This document shows positions 10,603-20,785 of a stretch of DNA of 64,000 bases, piece after piece (the first letter of the stretch is position 1; every line of letters begins with the position of its first letter). This DNA comes from Methylosinus trichosporium OB3b. GTDB lineage: Bacteria; Pseudomonadota; Alphaproteobacteria; Rhizobiales; Beijerinckiaceae. A program made the position numbers and the translations under genes. The DNA lies in assembly GCF_002752655.1 (NCBI RefSeq), contig NZ_CP023737.1, positions 992,001 through 1,056,000 on the forward strand, written 5' to 3'. The notes beneath the pieces are model-generated. The model saw only the letters and a program-made list of their open reading frames with translations, did no database searches and was not told the origin of the DNA.

Positions 10603-11346
10603 ATGAAAAAATCGATCTGCATCGTCGCATTGCTGACCTTCGCCGCGCCGGGATGGACGGCGACGAAAACGCTCAAACGCACCATCGACGAGACCCAGCT
10701 GCAGGGATATGTCGCGACGCCGCCGACCGGCTGGGCGCCCACAGCATTCATCTATGGCGCCGCCACGCCGACCGGCTCGGCGAATCCGGCGGTCTATGCG
10801 ATCTCGAACCGCATGTTCCTGCGCAACGCCTTCAATCCCTACGCCCCGCCTCCGACCACGCCTCCGCCACTCGCCGGTCTGACATTGATCTCGCTCTCGC
10901 GCTACGCCCTGACCAGAGAAAACCTGCCGGACGCCGTCCAGATAACGGCCAGCGACTGCGTTTTTTCGGCCTATGGCGTTTCCAAAGTGTGCCCCTATCT
11001 CTACACCGCCGCGCGGCCCGCAGCGGCTCTGCCGGGCGGCCTCGTCGTCTTGGTCATGAAGCCGGTCGTGTACAGGAATGGCGCTTATCTGAAATATTGG
11101 GAATATGTCTTCGATCCGAGCGCGGTCGGCGCGGACCGCTGGCGGCTCGTGCAGGACGGTCTCAGCGACACCCCTATGGTGAATTTGTTCGTGGACGAGG
11201 CTGCCGACAACGTTTCCGGAGCGCGCGGCAGAGCGAGCGAAGTGAACATCCCGGGCCAGACCTTCAAGGTCGCCGATGTGAACTGGTATCTCTTCAAGCG
11301 ACAGTCTCCGACCGTCGTGCAGGTCTATCAGATCGCGCCGAAATGA
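10603..11346 (+). CDS. Secreted tandem-paralogue protein 1, unknown family
   Basis: The 247-residue protein begins MKKSICIVALLTF and has a Sec signal peptide. The mature part has LKRTIDETQLQGYVATPPTG, YGAATPTGSANPAVYAIS, ENLPDAVQITASDC, two further cysteines (C in KVCPYL), YWEYVFDPSAVGADRW and a C-terminus NWYLFKRQSPTVVQVYQIAPK. I do not recognise the family. Two close paralogues follow in tandem, and all share the same N- and C-terminal motifs and conserved cysteines, so this is an exported domain expanded by duplication. Confidence 0.8.
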   Translation: MKKSICIVALLTFAAPGWTATKTLKRTIDETQLQGYVATPPTGWAPTAFIYGAATPTGSANPAVYAISNRMFLRNAFNPYAPPPTTPPPLAGLTLISLSRYALTRENLPDAVQITASDCVFSAYGVSKVCPYLYTAARPAAALPGGLVVLVMKPVVYRNGAYLKYWEYVFDPSAVGADRWRLVQDGLSDTPMVNLFVDEAADNVSGARGRASEVNIPGQTFKVADVNWYLFKRQSPTVVQVYQIAPK

Positions 11347-11400
11347 GCCGCGCCATACTGCATCATGACTTTCATCAGGGATGATCGAAGGATCGCATCC

Positions 11401-12144
11401 ATGAAAAAAACGATTTGCGTCGTCGCGGGACTGATGATCTCGGCGTCGACCGCGCCAGCGGGAACGGCGACGCTGAAGCGCACCATCGACGAAACCCAGC
11501 TGCAAGGATATGTCGCCACGCCGCCGGCCGGCTGGGCTCCCACCCGCTTCGTGTACGGGGCCGCGACGCCGATCGGCTCGGCGTCGCCGGCAGTCTATGC
11601 GATCTCGAGACAAAGCTCGCTGCTGGAAACCGCCGGCTCCAACGCCACGCCCCCGACGGCGCCTCCGCCGCCCAGTGGCTTGACGCTGATCTCGCTGTCG
11701 CGAAACGTTCTCACAAAAGAAAACCTGCCGGACGCCGTTCAAGTGAAGGCCAGCGACTGCAACCTTCTGGTCTACGGCACACCCGATACATGCCCTGCTC
11801 TCTATGTCGTCGCGAGGCCCTCTGCGGCGCTGCCGGGCGCCCTCGTTGTTATGATCATAAAGCCGGTTCTGTATAAAAAAAGCACCTCACCGAAATATTG
11901 GGAATATGTGTTCGATCCGAGCGCGGTCGGCGCCGAACGCTGGCTGCTCGTGAAGGACGGGCTCGCCGACAAAGCCATTCTCGACCTGCTCGGGGACGAG
12001 TCCATCGACCCTTCCGGGGTGCGCGTAGGCTCGAGCGAAATGAACATCCCGGGCCAGACCTTCAAGGTCGCCGATCCGAACTGGCTTCTCTTCAAGCGAC
12101 AGTCTCCCACCGTCGTGCAGGCCTATCAGATCGCGCCGAAGTAA
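11401..12144 (+). CDS. Secreted tandem-paralogue protein 2, unknown family
   Basis: The 247-residue product has a signal peptide (MKKTICVVAGLMISASTAPA) and the shared motifs TIDETQLQGYVATPPAGWAP, ENLPDAVQVKASDC, YWEYVFDPSAVGAERW and SPTVVQAYQIAPK. The ATG at 11401 matches the start of its neighbours; an earlier in-frame ATG at 11365 lies in a stretch conserved as DNA with the next intergenic gap and is less likely. Function is unknown. The start region is almost identical to that of paralogue 3, which suggests a recent duplication. Confidence 0.8.
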   Translation: MKKTICVVAGLMISASTAPAGTATLKRTIDETQLQGYVATPPAGWAPTRFVYGAATPIGSASPAVYAISRQSSLLETAGSNATPPTAPPPPSGLTLISLSRNVLTKENLPDAVQVKASDCNLLVYGTPDTCPALYVVARPSAALPGALVVMIIKPVLYKKSTSPKYWEYVFDPSAVGAERWLLVKDGLADKAILDLLGDESIDPSGVRVGSSEMNIPGQTFKVADPNWLLFKRQSPTVVQAYQIAPK

Positions 12145-12204
12145 GGGCGCCGCGCGCCATTCCGCATCATGACATTCATCAGGGATGATCGAAGGATCGC
12201 ATCC

Positions 12205-12954
12205 ATGAAAAAAACGATTTGCGTCGTCGCGGGACTGATGATCTCGGCGTCGACAGTGCTTGCGGCGACGAAAACGCTGAGGCGCACCATCGACGAGACC
12301 CAGCTGCAAGGCTATGTCGCCACGCCGCCGGCGGGCTGGGCCCAGAACAAATTCACCTATGGGGCGGCGACGCCGATCGGCTCCGCGTCGCCGGCAGTCT
12401 ATGCGATCTCGAACCAGATTGTTCTGAGGACGCCTTCGACGCCGTCCATACCGCTTCCGACGGTCCCGCCGCCGCCTGTCGGCGTGACGCTGATCTCGCT
12501 TTCCCGTTCGTCGGCCATGATCAAGGAAAACCTGCCGGACGCGGTTCAGATCACCGCCAGCGACTGCATCTTGTCCTATAATGAGGCCCACAACCTCTGC
12601 CCTAATCTCTACACACTGGCGAGACCTGCGGCGGCGCTTCCGGGCGGACTGCTTTTCATGATGTTGAAGCCGGTTCGCCGCGGGACGAGCTTCGTTTCGA
12701 AATATTTTCTGTATGTCTTCGACCCGAGCGCGGACGGAGTCGCACGCTGGTTGTACATTGAAAGTGGGATCGCCGATTCATCCATGATCCAAATGTTCGT
12801 GGACGAATACGAGACCTACTCCTCCAACGACGTCGGCAAGCACGAAGAAATAAAACTGCCGGGCCAGACTTTCCAGGTCGCCGATCCGAACTGGTATCTC
12901 TTCGAGCGACAATCTCCCACGATCATGAAAGTCTATCAGATCGCGCCGAAATGA
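12205..12954 (+). CDS. Secreted tandem-paralogue protein 3, unknown family
   Basis: The 249-residue product has a signal peptide ending near STVLAA, then TIDETQLQGYVATPPAGWAQ, ENLPDAVQITASDC, a second cysteine motif NLCPNLYTLARPAAALPGG and SPTIMKVYQIAPK at the C-terminus. The central part (RGTSFVSKYFLYVFDPSADG) is the most divergent of the three copies. The 36 bases before the start are the same as those before paralogue 2, so the duplication unit included the leader. No terminator is evident between the copies, and they may be cotranscribed. Confidence 0.8.
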   Translation: MKKTICVVAGLMISASTVLAATKTLRRTIDETQLQGYVATPPAGWAQNKFTYGAATPIGSASPAVYAISNQIVLRTPSTPSIPLPTVPPPPVGVTLISLSRSSAMIKENLPDAVQITASDCILSYNEAHNLCPNLYTLARPAAALPGGLLFMMLKPVRRGTSFVSKYFLYVFDPSADGVARWLYIESGIADSSMIQMFVDEYETYSSNDVGKHEEIKLPGQTFQVADPNWYLFERQSPTIMKVYQIAPK

Positions 12955-13040
12955 GCGCGTCGTCGCCCGCTCGCGCGAAGCTCTAGGGCGCGGGGCGGGA
13001 AGCGGCTAGGATCGCCCTGTCTCGAATCGAGCAGGACTCC

Positions 13041-14699
13041 ATGACGCAGGCTTCGATCACAACGGATGGCGCGGGCGCGCGGCCCGCCCTCACTCTTCCC
13101 CAGCGCGTCATCCTCGCCGAGGGCTGGACGCGGCGGGGGATCGCCTTTCTCGCCGGCGCCTGCGGAGCGCTCGCCCTCGCGCCGATCGATTTCGCGCCCG
13201 CGATGGCCGTCCCCATGTGCGCCGCCGTCTGGCTGCTCGACGGTGCGGCGGCGGCGCGCGGCGCGGGCGCGCTCTCCTTCGCCCGGGGCTCGATGCTGTC
13301 CGCGGCGGCGGCCGGCTGGTGGCTCGGCTTCGGCTATTTCCTCGCCGGCCTCTGGTGGCTCGGCGCCGCGCTGCTGGTGCAGGCCGATCAATTCGCTTGG
13401 GCGCTGCCGCTCGCCGTCATCGGCGTGCCGGCCGGCCTCGCCTGCTTCACCGCGCTCGGCTTCGCCCTCGCCCGGCTGCTGTGGACGCCGGGCTCGCTGC
13501 GCGTCTTCGCGCTCGCCGCCGGGCTCTCCGCCTCCGAATGGCTGCGCGGCCATGTGATGACCGGCTTCCCCTGGAATGATGTCGGCATGGCGCTGGCGAG
13601 CGTCCCCGTGCTCGACCAGACGGCGGCGCTCGTCGGCCTGCACGGGCTCGACATTCTCGCGGTGATCCTGTTCGCCGCGCCCGCCACGCTCGCCGACGGC
13701 GGAAGGCGGCGGATGACGCCGGCGATCCTCGTCGCTCTGATCCTCACCGCCGCAATGGGCGTCTACGGGGGCCTGCGCCTCCTGCGCGGCGAGAGCGGCT
13801 TCGTCGACGGCGTGACGCTGCGGCTGATGCAGCCCAATCTGCCGCAGGACGCCAAATTCAAGCCGGAGAACGGCGGCGAGATTCTGCGCCGCTATCTCGA
13901 GCTCACCGACCGAGCCATAGCCCCGGGCCATTCCGGCGTCGCCGATGTGACGCATGTGATCTGGCCGGAATCGGCCTTTCCCTTCATCCTCTCGCGTGAG
14001 CCGCAGGCAATGGCGCGCATCGCCGCGACGCTGCAGAATGCGACGCTGCTGACCGGCGCCGCGCGTGTCGAGGACGCGCCGGGCGGGGCGCGCCGCACGA
14101 AAATCTTCAACGCCATTCTCGCCTTGCAGCGCGGCCGCATCGTCGCCGCCTATGACAAGATTCATCTCGTGCCCTTCGGCGAATATCTGCCGCTCGCCGG
14201 CCTGCTCGGGCCGCTCGGCGCCACCCATCTCGTGCCCGGAGTCTGGGACGCAGGCGCCGGCCCGCGGCGCCTGCGCGCGCCCGGCCTGCCGCTCGCCGCG
14301 CCGCTCGTCTGCTATGAGGCGATCTTCCCCGGCGAGACCGTCGAGCCCGACGGGCCGGAGCGGCCGCAATTTCTGCTCAACGTCACCAATGACGGCTGGT
14401 TCGGCGCGACCAGCGGGCCCTATCAGCACTTCGCCCAGGCGCGCCTGCGCGCCATCGAGGAGGGTCTGCCGCTGGTGCGCGCGGCCAATACGGGCGTCTC
14501 CGCCATCGTCGATCCATATGGGCGAATTCTCGGCGCTCTGCCACTCGGAGTCGAAGATGTGCTCGACGGCCGTCTGCCCAAGCCGGCGAGCCCGCCTCCC
14601 TTTGCCCTCCATCCTTTTCTCTGGACTTCAACGCTTTGGTTCTTCACAATAATTTTTGCGGCTCTGGGGCGTGTTCGCGGGTTTGCGGGTTTGACTTGA
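13041..14699 (+). CDS. lnt: Apolipoprotein N-acyltransferase Lnt
   Basis: Lnt adds the third acyl chain to lipoproteins at the outer face of the inner membrane. The 552-residue protein has N-terminal membrane segments (about residues 30-250) and a C-terminal nitrilase-like domain. Visible motifs are WPESAFPF with the catalytic Glu, YDKIHLVPFGEYLPL with the Lys, and PLVCYEAIFPGE with the catalytic Cys, followed by NVTNDGWFG. A last membrane segment (LWFFTIIFAAL) anchors the C-terminus. The start at 13041 follows GCAGGA. It lies upstream of the HTH regulator and metK, an order common in this class. Confidence 0.95.
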   Translation: MTQASITTDGAGARPALTLPQRVILAEGWTRRGIAFLAGACGALALAPIDFAPAMAVPMCAAVWLLDGAAAARGAGALSFARGSMLSAAAAGWWLGFGYFLAGLWWLGAALLVQADQFAWALPLAVIGVPAGLACFTALGFALARLLWTPGSLRVFALAAGLSASEWLRGHVMTGFPWNDVGMALASVPVLDQTAALVGLHGLDILAVILFAAPATLADGGRRRMTPAILVALILTAAMGVYGGLRLLRGESGFVDGVTLRLMQPNLPQDAKFKPENGGEILRRYLELTDRAIAPGHSGVADVTHVIWPESAFPFILSREPQAMARIAATLQNATLLTGAARVEDAPGGARRTKIFNAILALQRGRIVAAYDKIHLVPFGEYLPLAGLLGPLGATHLVPGVWDAGAGPRRLRAPGLPLAAPLVCYEAIFPGETVEPDGPERPQFLLNVTNDGWFGATSGPYQHFAQARLRAIEEGLPLVRAANTGVSAIVDPYGRILGALPLGVEDVLDGRLPKPASPPPFALHPFLWTSTLWFFTIIFAALGRVRGFAGLT

Positions 14700-14830
14700 C
14701 GGCTCGAGCGGGTGCTTAATGGCGAACCGTCGGCGCCGCGCGGGCGCCGACGTGACAGGCTGTCGAACCCGATGGTAATTCAATTCTATCCGACCGAAGT
14801 CGGTGAGTTGGGCAAGGGAGATCAAACGCA

Positions 14831-15268
14831 GTGAAGAAGGCGCCCGATCCGATAGACCGGCATGTCGGAAGCCGCGTGCGCATGCAGCGCGTCTTGCTGA
14901 AAATGAGCCAGGAGAAGCTCGGCGAAGCGCTGGGGCTGACCTTCCAGCAAGTGCAGAAATACGAGAAGGGCACCAATCGCATCGGCGCGAGCCGGCTTCA
15001 GCAGATTTCGAAGACGCTGAACGTCCCGCCGTCCTTCTTCTTCGATGGCGCGCCGTCGGTGGGCGCGCCGGGCGACGGCTTCGCCGAGGAATCCTCGTCG
15101 CAATATGTGGTCGAGTTCCTGTCCACGGCCGAGGGGCTGCATCTCAACCGCGCTTTCGCCCGCATCAAGGACCCGAAGGTGCGCAAGCGGGTGATCGATC
15201 TCATCTCCACCCTCGCCGACCAGAGCGAGGACGGCGTCCCCGCGGGCGGCGAGGACGCCGCGAAATAG
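14831..15268 (+). CDS. XRE-family helix-turn-helix regulator
   Basis: The 145-residue protein has an N-terminal Cro/CI-type [44 protein letters not shown], in short [21 protein letters not shown] at residues 20-40. A flexible middle and a C-terminal helical region ([18 protein letters not shown]) follow. The start is GTG at 14831 with AGGGAG 12 bases upstream. It is a conserved neighbour of lnt and metK in alphaproteobacteria. Its targets are unknown from sequence. The preceding 130 bases hold no gene and presumably the promoter. Confidence 0.88.
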   Translation: MKKAPDPIDRHVGSRVRMQRVLLKMSQEKLGEALGLTFQQVQKYEKGTNRIGASRLQQISKTLNVPPSFFFDGAPSVGAPGDGFAEESSSQYVVEFLSTAEGLHLNRAFARIKDPKVRKRVIDLISTLADQSEDGVPAGGEDAAK

Positions 15269-15389
15269 CCGCGCCGGACGGCGCCGGCGTACGGAGCCTC
15301 CGATAGAGCGCGACTTGACGAGCGGGCTCGCGCCTGTACTGATCTACCGAACCGCGATGGCCCGAGGACGGTTCCACGCGCAGACGGAG

Positions 15390-16586
15390 ATGGACGTGAC
15401 GCGACAGAACTATCTTTTCACGAGCGAGTCGGTTTCCGAGGGTCATCCCGACAAGGTTTGCGACCGCATCTCGGACGAGATCGTCGATCTTTTCTTTCGT
15501 GAGGGGGCCAAATTCGGCGTCGATCCCTATCTGATCCGCGTCGCGGCCGAGACTCTCTCCACCACCAATCGCGTGGTGATCGCCGGCGAGGTGCGCGGCC
15601 CGGCCATTCCCAAGGAGCAGATCGTCGACGTCGCCCGCAAGGCCATTCACGCGATCGGCTATGAGCAGGACGGCTTCCACTGGCAGCACGCCGATGTCGA
15701 GGTGCTGCTGCACGCCCAGTCGGCGGACATCGCCCAGGGCGTCGACGCCGCCGGCAACAAGGACGAAGGCGCGGGCGACCAGGGCATCATGTTCGGCTAC
15801 GCCGTGCGCGAGACGCCGGATCTGATGCCGGCGCCGCTCTATTACGCCCACAAGATTCTCGAGAGCCTCGCCCAGGCGCGCCACTCCGGCAAGGAGAAGG
15901 GCCTCGGCCCGGACGCCAAGAGCCAGGTGACGCTGCGCTATGAGAACGGCAAGCCGGTGGAGGCGACGCAGATCGTGCTGTCGCATCAGCACACCGACGA
16001 GAGCCTCTCGCCGCAGGATATTCGCAAGCTCGTCGAGCCCTATATCGTCGCGGCGCTGCCGTCCGGCTGGATCACCAAGGAGACGGTCTGGCACGTCAAT
16101 CCGACCGGCAAGTTCCACATCGGCGGCCCGGACGGCGACGCCGGCCTCACCGGCCGCAAGATCATCGTCGACACTTACGGCGGCGCGGCCCCGCATGGCG
16201 GCGGCGCCTTCTCGGGCAAGGATCCGACCAAGGTCGACCGCTCGGCGGCCTATGCGGCCCGCTATCTCGCCAAGAACATCGTCGCCGCCGGCCTCGCCGA
16301 TCGCGCGACGCTGCAGCTCTCCTATGCGATCGGCGTCGCCGAGCCCCTGTCGATCTATGTCGATCTGCACGGAACCGGTCAGGTCGCGGAGGACAAGCTG
16401 GAAGCGGTGCTGCCGCAGATCATGCGGCTGTCGCCGCGCGGCATCAGAGAGCATCTCCAGTTCAATAAGCCGATCTACGCCCGCACCTCGGCCTATGGCC
16501 ATTTCGGCCGGACGCCGGACGCGGAGGGCGGCTTCTCCTGGGAGAAGACCGACCTCGCCGACGCGCTGAAGGCGCATTTCTCCTGA
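15390..16586 (+). CDS. metK: S-adenosylmethionine synthetase MetK
   Basis: MetK makes S-adenosylmethionine from methionine and ATP. The 398-residue protein carries [20 protein letters not shown] at the N-terminus, the signature [12 protein letters not shown] near residue 130 and the P-loop-like [16 protein letters not shown] near residue 270. The ATG at 15390 gives [14 protein letters not shown], close to the family start; in-frame ATGs at 15357 and further up would add 11 or more residues not seen in the family. The 3' end overlaps the likely CTG start of trmB by three bases. I looked for a SAM-responsive leader upstream and saw none I could support. Confidence 0.95.
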   Translation: MDVTRQNYLFTSESVSEGHPDKVCDRISDEIVDLFFREGAKFGVDPYLIRVAAETLSTTNRVVIAGEVRGPAIPKEQIVDVARKAIHAIGYEQDGFHWQHADVEVLLHAQSADIAQGVDAAGNKDEGAGDQGIMFGYAVRETPDLMPAPLYYAHKILESLAQARHSGKEKGLGPDAKSQVTLRYENGKPVEATQIVLSHQHTDESLSPQDIRKLVEPYIVAALPSGWITKETVWHVNPTGKFHIGGPDGDAGLTGRKIIVDTYGGAAPHGGGAFSGKDPTKVDRSAAYAARYLAKNIVAAGLADRATLQLSYAIGVAEPLSIYVDLHGTGQVAEDKLEAVLPQIMRLSPRGIREHLQFNKPIYARTSAYGHFGRTPDAEGGFSWEKTDLADALKAHFS

Positions 16587-17311
16587 GCGGAGACAAGACG
16601 CAGGGGCGGAGCGGGGCGGCGGCGGGCGAGGATTTCACGCCTCGCCGCCTCTATGGGCGCAGCAAGGGCAAGGCGCTGCGGCCCGGCCAGGCCCGCCTCA
16701 TCGACGAGCTGCTGCCGAAGCTGCTGCTCGATCTCAGCGCGCCCGCGCCGCATGACGCGCGGGCGCTGTTCGATTCGCGAGTGCGCGAGACGCGTCTCGA
16801 GATCGGCTTCGGCGGCGGCGAGCATCTGATCGCGACCGCGGCGCGCAACCCGGACGTCGGCTTCATCGGCTGCGAGCCCTTCGTCAACGGCATGGCCCGC
16901 CTGCTCGCGCGCATCGCCGCGGAGGGCCTCGGCAATATTCGCCTGCGCCAGGGCGACGCCATCGAGGTCGTCGACTGGCTGCCGGACGCCAGCCTCGCGC
17001 GCGTCTATCTGTTCTATCCCGATCCCTGGCCGAAGCGGCGCCACCGCAAGCGCCGCCTCGTCTCGCCGGACAATCTCGCCAAGCTCGCCCGCGTCATGAC
17101 GCCGGGCGCGCAATTGCGCTTTGCGACCGACATAGACGATTATGCCGGCTGGACGCTGGCGCGCCTCGCCGCCTCGCCCGATTTCGACTGGCGCGCGCAG
17201 TCGGCGCAGGACTGGCTCTCGCCCTGGGACGGTTGGACGCAGACGAAATACGAGGCGAAAGCGATGGCGGCCGGCCGCAAACCGGTCTATCTGACATTCG
17301 CGAGGCGTTGA
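16583..17311 (+). CDS. trmB: tRNA (guanine-N7-)-methyltransferase TrmB
   Basis: TrmB methylates G46 of tRNA with SAM. Motifs: [16 protein letters not shown] near the N-terminus, [12 protein letters not shown] (SAM-binding), [15 protein letters not shown] and a C-terminal [17 protein letters not shown]. The open frame reaches back to metK, but from the metK stop to the GTG at 16781 there is no in-frame ATG, GTG or TTG. Starting at 16781 would delete the conserved N-terminal YGR...LRPGQ region. A CTG at 16583, overlapping the metK TGA and preceded by GAAGG, gives a 242-residue protein of normal length. This start is inferred. Being next to metK supplies the cofactor link. Confidence 0.85.
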   Translation: MSGDKTQGRSGAAAGEDFTPRRLYGRSKGKALRPGQARLIDELLPKLLLDLSAPAPHDARALFDSRVRETRLEIGFGGGEHLIATAARNPDVGFIGCEPFVNGMARLLARIAAEGLGNIRLRQGDAIEVVDWLPDASLARVYLFYPDPWPKRRHRKRRLVSPDNLAKLARVMTPGAQLRFATDIDDYAGWTLARLAASPDFDWRAQSAQDWLSPWDGWTQTKYEAKAMAAGRKPVYLTFARR

Positions 17312-17368
17312 GGACGCGGGATGTTCCAAAGGCGTCGATGACGCCGTCTCGGCGGGAGATTCGCTACA

Positions 17369-18259
17369 ATGGCGACGGAAGCATTCGGCGCGGGCGATGG
17401 CGCGCAAGAGACGACGACGGCGGGATTTCGCGCCGATGTGATGGAAGCTTCGTTGCGCCAGCCCGTGCTGGTCGACTTCTGGGCTCCGTGGTGCGGCCCT
17501 TGCAAGCAGCTCGCGCCGGCGCTCGAACGCGCCGTCAAGGCGGCCGGCGGCAAGGTGAAGCTCGTCAAGATGAACATCGACGACCATCCGGAGATCGCCG
17601 GCCAGCTCGGGATCAAATCGATCCCCGCCGTGATCGCCTTCGTGCGCGGCCGACCCGCCGACGGCTTCGTCGGCGCCCTGCCCGAGACTCAGCTGCGCGG
17701 CTTCGTCGAGCGGCTCGTCGGCCCGCTCGAGGACGAGGGCGCTGACGCTTTCCTCGTCGCCGAGGCGCTGATCGGCGAAGGCGATCTCGCCGGCGCCGAA
17801 GCCATTCTGACCGATCTCGTCTCGCGCGACCCGCCGCTGCCGAAAGCCGTGGCGGAGCTCGCCCGGCTGCTCGTCGAGCAGGATCGCCTCGCCGAGGCGC
17901 AGGCGTTGCTCGAGGGGCTTGCGGCCGAGCTCGCCGGAGACGCCGGCGTCGCGGCCGCGGCGGCGACGCTCGAGAATGCGCTGCGCGCCTCCGAGCTCGA
18001 CGAGGTCGACGAATTGCAAAGGCGCATCGCCTTCGATCCCGATGATCTGCAAGCGCGCTTCGATCTCGCTCTGGCGCTCAACGCCAAGGGCAAGCGCGAT
18101 GACGCCGCGACGGCGCTCCTTGACATCATCCGCAAGGACCGTAGTTGGAGCGACGATGGGGCGAGGAAGCAGCTCATCCAATTCTTCGACGCCTGGGGTC
18201 CGCTCGATAAGGCGACCATCGGCGCCAGACGACGCCTGTCGTCGCTATTGTTCTCCTGA
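17369..18259 (+). CDS. CnoX/YbbN-type thioredoxin-TPR co-chaperone
   Basis: The 296-residue protein has an N-terminal thioredoxin domain with VLVDFWAPWCGPCKQLAPAL at residues 31-50 and the cis-proline loop KSIPAVIAF, followed by a C-terminal helical TPR-like region (about residues 125-290). This is the architecture of YbbN/CnoX, a holdase that protects proteins from oxidation and passes them to GroEL. Here both thioredoxin cysteines are present, as in alphaproteobacterial versions. It is followed closely by a LON-domain protein and Trm112-like protein, a common cluster. A GGGAG Shine-Dalgarno precedes the ATG. Confidence 0.9.
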   Translation: MATEAFGAGDGAQETTTAGFRADVMEASLRQPVLVDFWAPWCGPCKQLAPALERAVKAAGGKVKLVKMNIDDHPEIAGQLGIKSIPAVIAFVRGRPADGFVGALPETQLRGFVERLVGPLEDEGADAFLVAEALIGEGDLAGAEAILTDLVSRDPPLPKAVAELARLLVEQDRLAEAQALLEGLAAELAGDAGVAAAAATLENALRASELDEVDELQRRIAFDPDDLQARFDLALALNAKGKRDDAATALLDIIRKDRSWSDDGARKQLIQFFDAWGPLDKATIGARRRLSSLLFS

Positions 18260-18292
18260 GAGAGGAGTGGCGTCGATCGCTGCGCGGCCCAA

Positions 18293-18961
18293 ATGAGCGT
18301 CAACCGTCCCTACAAAGATGCGAACGGACTGCCGGAAGTGCTTCCGGTGTTTCCGCTGACGCGCGCGCTGCTGCTGCCGCGCGGCGAGCTGCCGCTCAAT
18401 ATTTTCGAGCCGCGCTATCTCGCCATGATCGACGACGCCATCGCGTCGCAGCGCGTGATCGGCATGATTCAGCCTCTGTCCGGCGAGGATGAGCGCGAGG
18501 CGGCGCCGGCGCTGCACCGGACCGGCTGCGCCGGCCGCATCACCCGCTTCCTCGAGACGGGCGATGGCCGCTATATGATCTCGCTCACGGGAATCGCCCG
18601 TTTCGACATCATGGAGGAGCTGCCGTCGACGCTCCCCTATCGCAAATGCCGCGTCAGCTACGAGCGCTTCCTCTTCGATCTCGAGCCGGGCGCCGGCGAG
18701 GAGGACGTCGACCGTTCCGGTATGATCCGCATGTTGCGCGAATTCGCCGAAGGCTCCAAGCTCGAGGTCGATTGGAGCAGCATAGACGCGGCGCCCAATG
18801 AGGCGCTGGTCAATGCGCTGGCGATGATGAGCCCGTTCGGCGCCAATGAGAAGCAAGCGCTGCTCGAGGCGATCGACCTCAAATCGCGTGCGGAGATGCT
18901 CGTCGCGCTCGCCGAGCTCGATCTCGCGCAGAACAGCGACGAGCCGCCGCATTTCCACTGA
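18293..18961 (+). CDS. LON substrate-binding domain protein (no protease)
   Basis: The 222-residue protein consists of a LON N-terminal substrate-binding domain: LPVFPLTRALLLPRGELPLNIFEPRYLAMIDDA is the family core (residues 15-48), followed by beta-rich and helical parts. The AAA+ and protease domains of Lon are absent. Such stand-alone proteins are widespread in alphaproteobacteria; their exact job is unknown. It lies 33 bases after the CnoX gene and before the Trm112-like gene, probably in one operon. Confidence 0.88.
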   Translation: MSVNRPYKDANGLPEVLPVFPLTRALLLPRGELPLNIFEPRYLAMIDDAIASQRVIGMIQPLSGEDEREAAPALHRTGCAGRITRFLETGDGRYMISLTGIARFDIMEELPSTLPYRKCRVSYERFLFDLEPGAGEEDVDRSGMIRMLREFAEGSKLEVDWSSIDAAPNEALVNALAMMSPFGANEKQALLEAIDLKSRAEMLVALAELDLAQNSDEPPHFH

Positions 18962-19000
18962 CGCGCGCGCCAGCGCTTCGCCATGGCGGGAGGCAGGGCT

Positions 19001-19231
19001 ATGATGGAAGACGCAGACAAGCAAAGCGAGCCCGCCGACGAGGCGCCGGCTCCCGAGGCGACCAAGGTCGATCCGCGCCTCCTCGAGATTCTCGTCTGCC
19101 CCTTGACCAAATCGACGCTGGAATATGACGCCGCGCGGCAGGAGCTGATCTCGCGCCCGGCGCGCCTCGCCTATCCGATCCGCGACGGCATTCCGATCAT
19201 GCTGCCGGAAGAAGCGCGGCGCATCGATTGA
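19001..19231 (+). CDS. Trm112 family zinc-ribbon-like protein
   Basis: The 76-residue protein has the Trm112/YcaR core: [19 protein letters not shown] and [16 protein letters not shown]. Many relatives have further cysteines; only the one in VCPLTK is present here, so a metal site is unlikely. The start at 19001 follows GGAGGC at good spacing; an in-frame ATG at 18983 would add six residues. The C-terminal TGA overlaps the TTG start of the thioesterase gene. Function in bacteria is unclear. Confidence 0.85.
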   Translation: MMEDADKQSEPADEAPAPEATKVDPRLLEILVCPLTKSTLEYDAARQELISRPARLAYPIRDGIPIMLPEEARRID

Positions 19232-20103
19232 GCGCCGCCGCTGAACCGAGCGCCCTGCTCCGGGTCCTTCACCTCGAAGAGATCGGCGAGGATCGCTTTC
19301 GCGGCTCCAGCCCCTGGGCGACCGGGCGCGTCTATGGCGGCCAGGCGGTCGGGCAGGCGCTGGTGGCGGCCCAGCGCACGACGCCGCGCGAGCGCGTCGT
19401 CCATTCGCTGCACGCCTATTTCATCCTCGCCGGCGACGCCGCTGCGCCGATCGATTATGCGGTCGAGCGCGTGCGCGACGGGGCGAGCTTCACGACGCGG
19501 CGCGTCGTCGCCAGCCAGCACGGCCGCGCCATTTTTTCGATGGAGGCCTCGTTCCAGATCGTCGAGCCGGGTTTCGAGCACGCATTTCCGGCCCCGAACG
19601 CGCCGCCGCCCGAGAGCCTGCCGACGACGAGCGCGCTCGCCGAGCGCTTCGCCTCCTTCCTGCCGCCCATGGCCGCCGAATGCATCGCTCGAACGTCGGC
19701 GCTCGACATCCGCTTTTCCGATCCGAGCGCCTATTTTTCGCACACACCCCAGACGCCTGCTCAACAATTCATCTGGTTCCGCGTGATCGGCGCCCTGCCC
19801 GACGACGACGCGACCCATCGCGGCGTGCTCGCCTATCTCTCCGACATGACCTTGCTCAACACCGCGCTGGTCATTCACGGCCGCTCCATCTTCGATCGCG
19901 ATCTGCAGGTGGCGAGCCTCGATCACGCCGTATGGTTCCATCGGCCGTTCCGCGCGGACCAATGGCTGCTCTATGCGCAGGACAGCCCGACGGCCGCCGG
20001 CGCGCGGGCGTTGACGCGCGGGCTCGTCTACACATTGGACGGACGGCTCGTCGCCTCGGTCGCGCAGGAAGGTCTCATCCGCGAGCGTCCGCCGCGAGGG
20101 TGA
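19228..20103 (+). CDS. tesB: Acyl-CoA thioesterase II (TesB-like)
   Basis: This 291-residue double hot-dog protein hydrolyses acyl-CoA to fatty acid and CoA. Seen motifs are [25 protein letters not shown] near residue 20, [12 protein letters not shown], the C-terminal catalytic region [14 protein letters not shown] and [18 protein letters not shown]. The start is TTG at 19228 in a TTGA overlap with the preceding stop, giving translational coupling. The length matches TesB. Confidence 0.93.
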   Translation: MSAAAEPSALLRVLHLEEIGEDRFRGSSPWATGRVYGGQAVGQALVAAQRTTPRERVVHSLHAYFILAGDAAAPIDYAVERVRDGASFTTRRVVASQHGRAIFSMEASFQIVEPGFEHAFPAPNAPPPESLPTTSALAERFASFLPPMAAECIARTSALDIRFSDPSAYFSHTPQTPAQQFIWFRVIGALPDDDATHRGVLAYLSDMTLLNTALVIHGRSIFDRDLQVASLDHAVWFHRPFRADQWLLYAQDSPTAAGARALTRGLVYTLDGRLVASVAQEGLIRERPPRG

Positions 20104-20754
<651 letters not shown>

Positions 20755-20785
20755 CACTCTCCCGAAAAATCACCAGGAGTTCCCA

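Noticed and set aside
15269..15389. SAM-responsive riboswitch upstream of metK
   Set aside because: I looked for SAM-II, SAM-V and SAM/SAH core sequences and could not place one.
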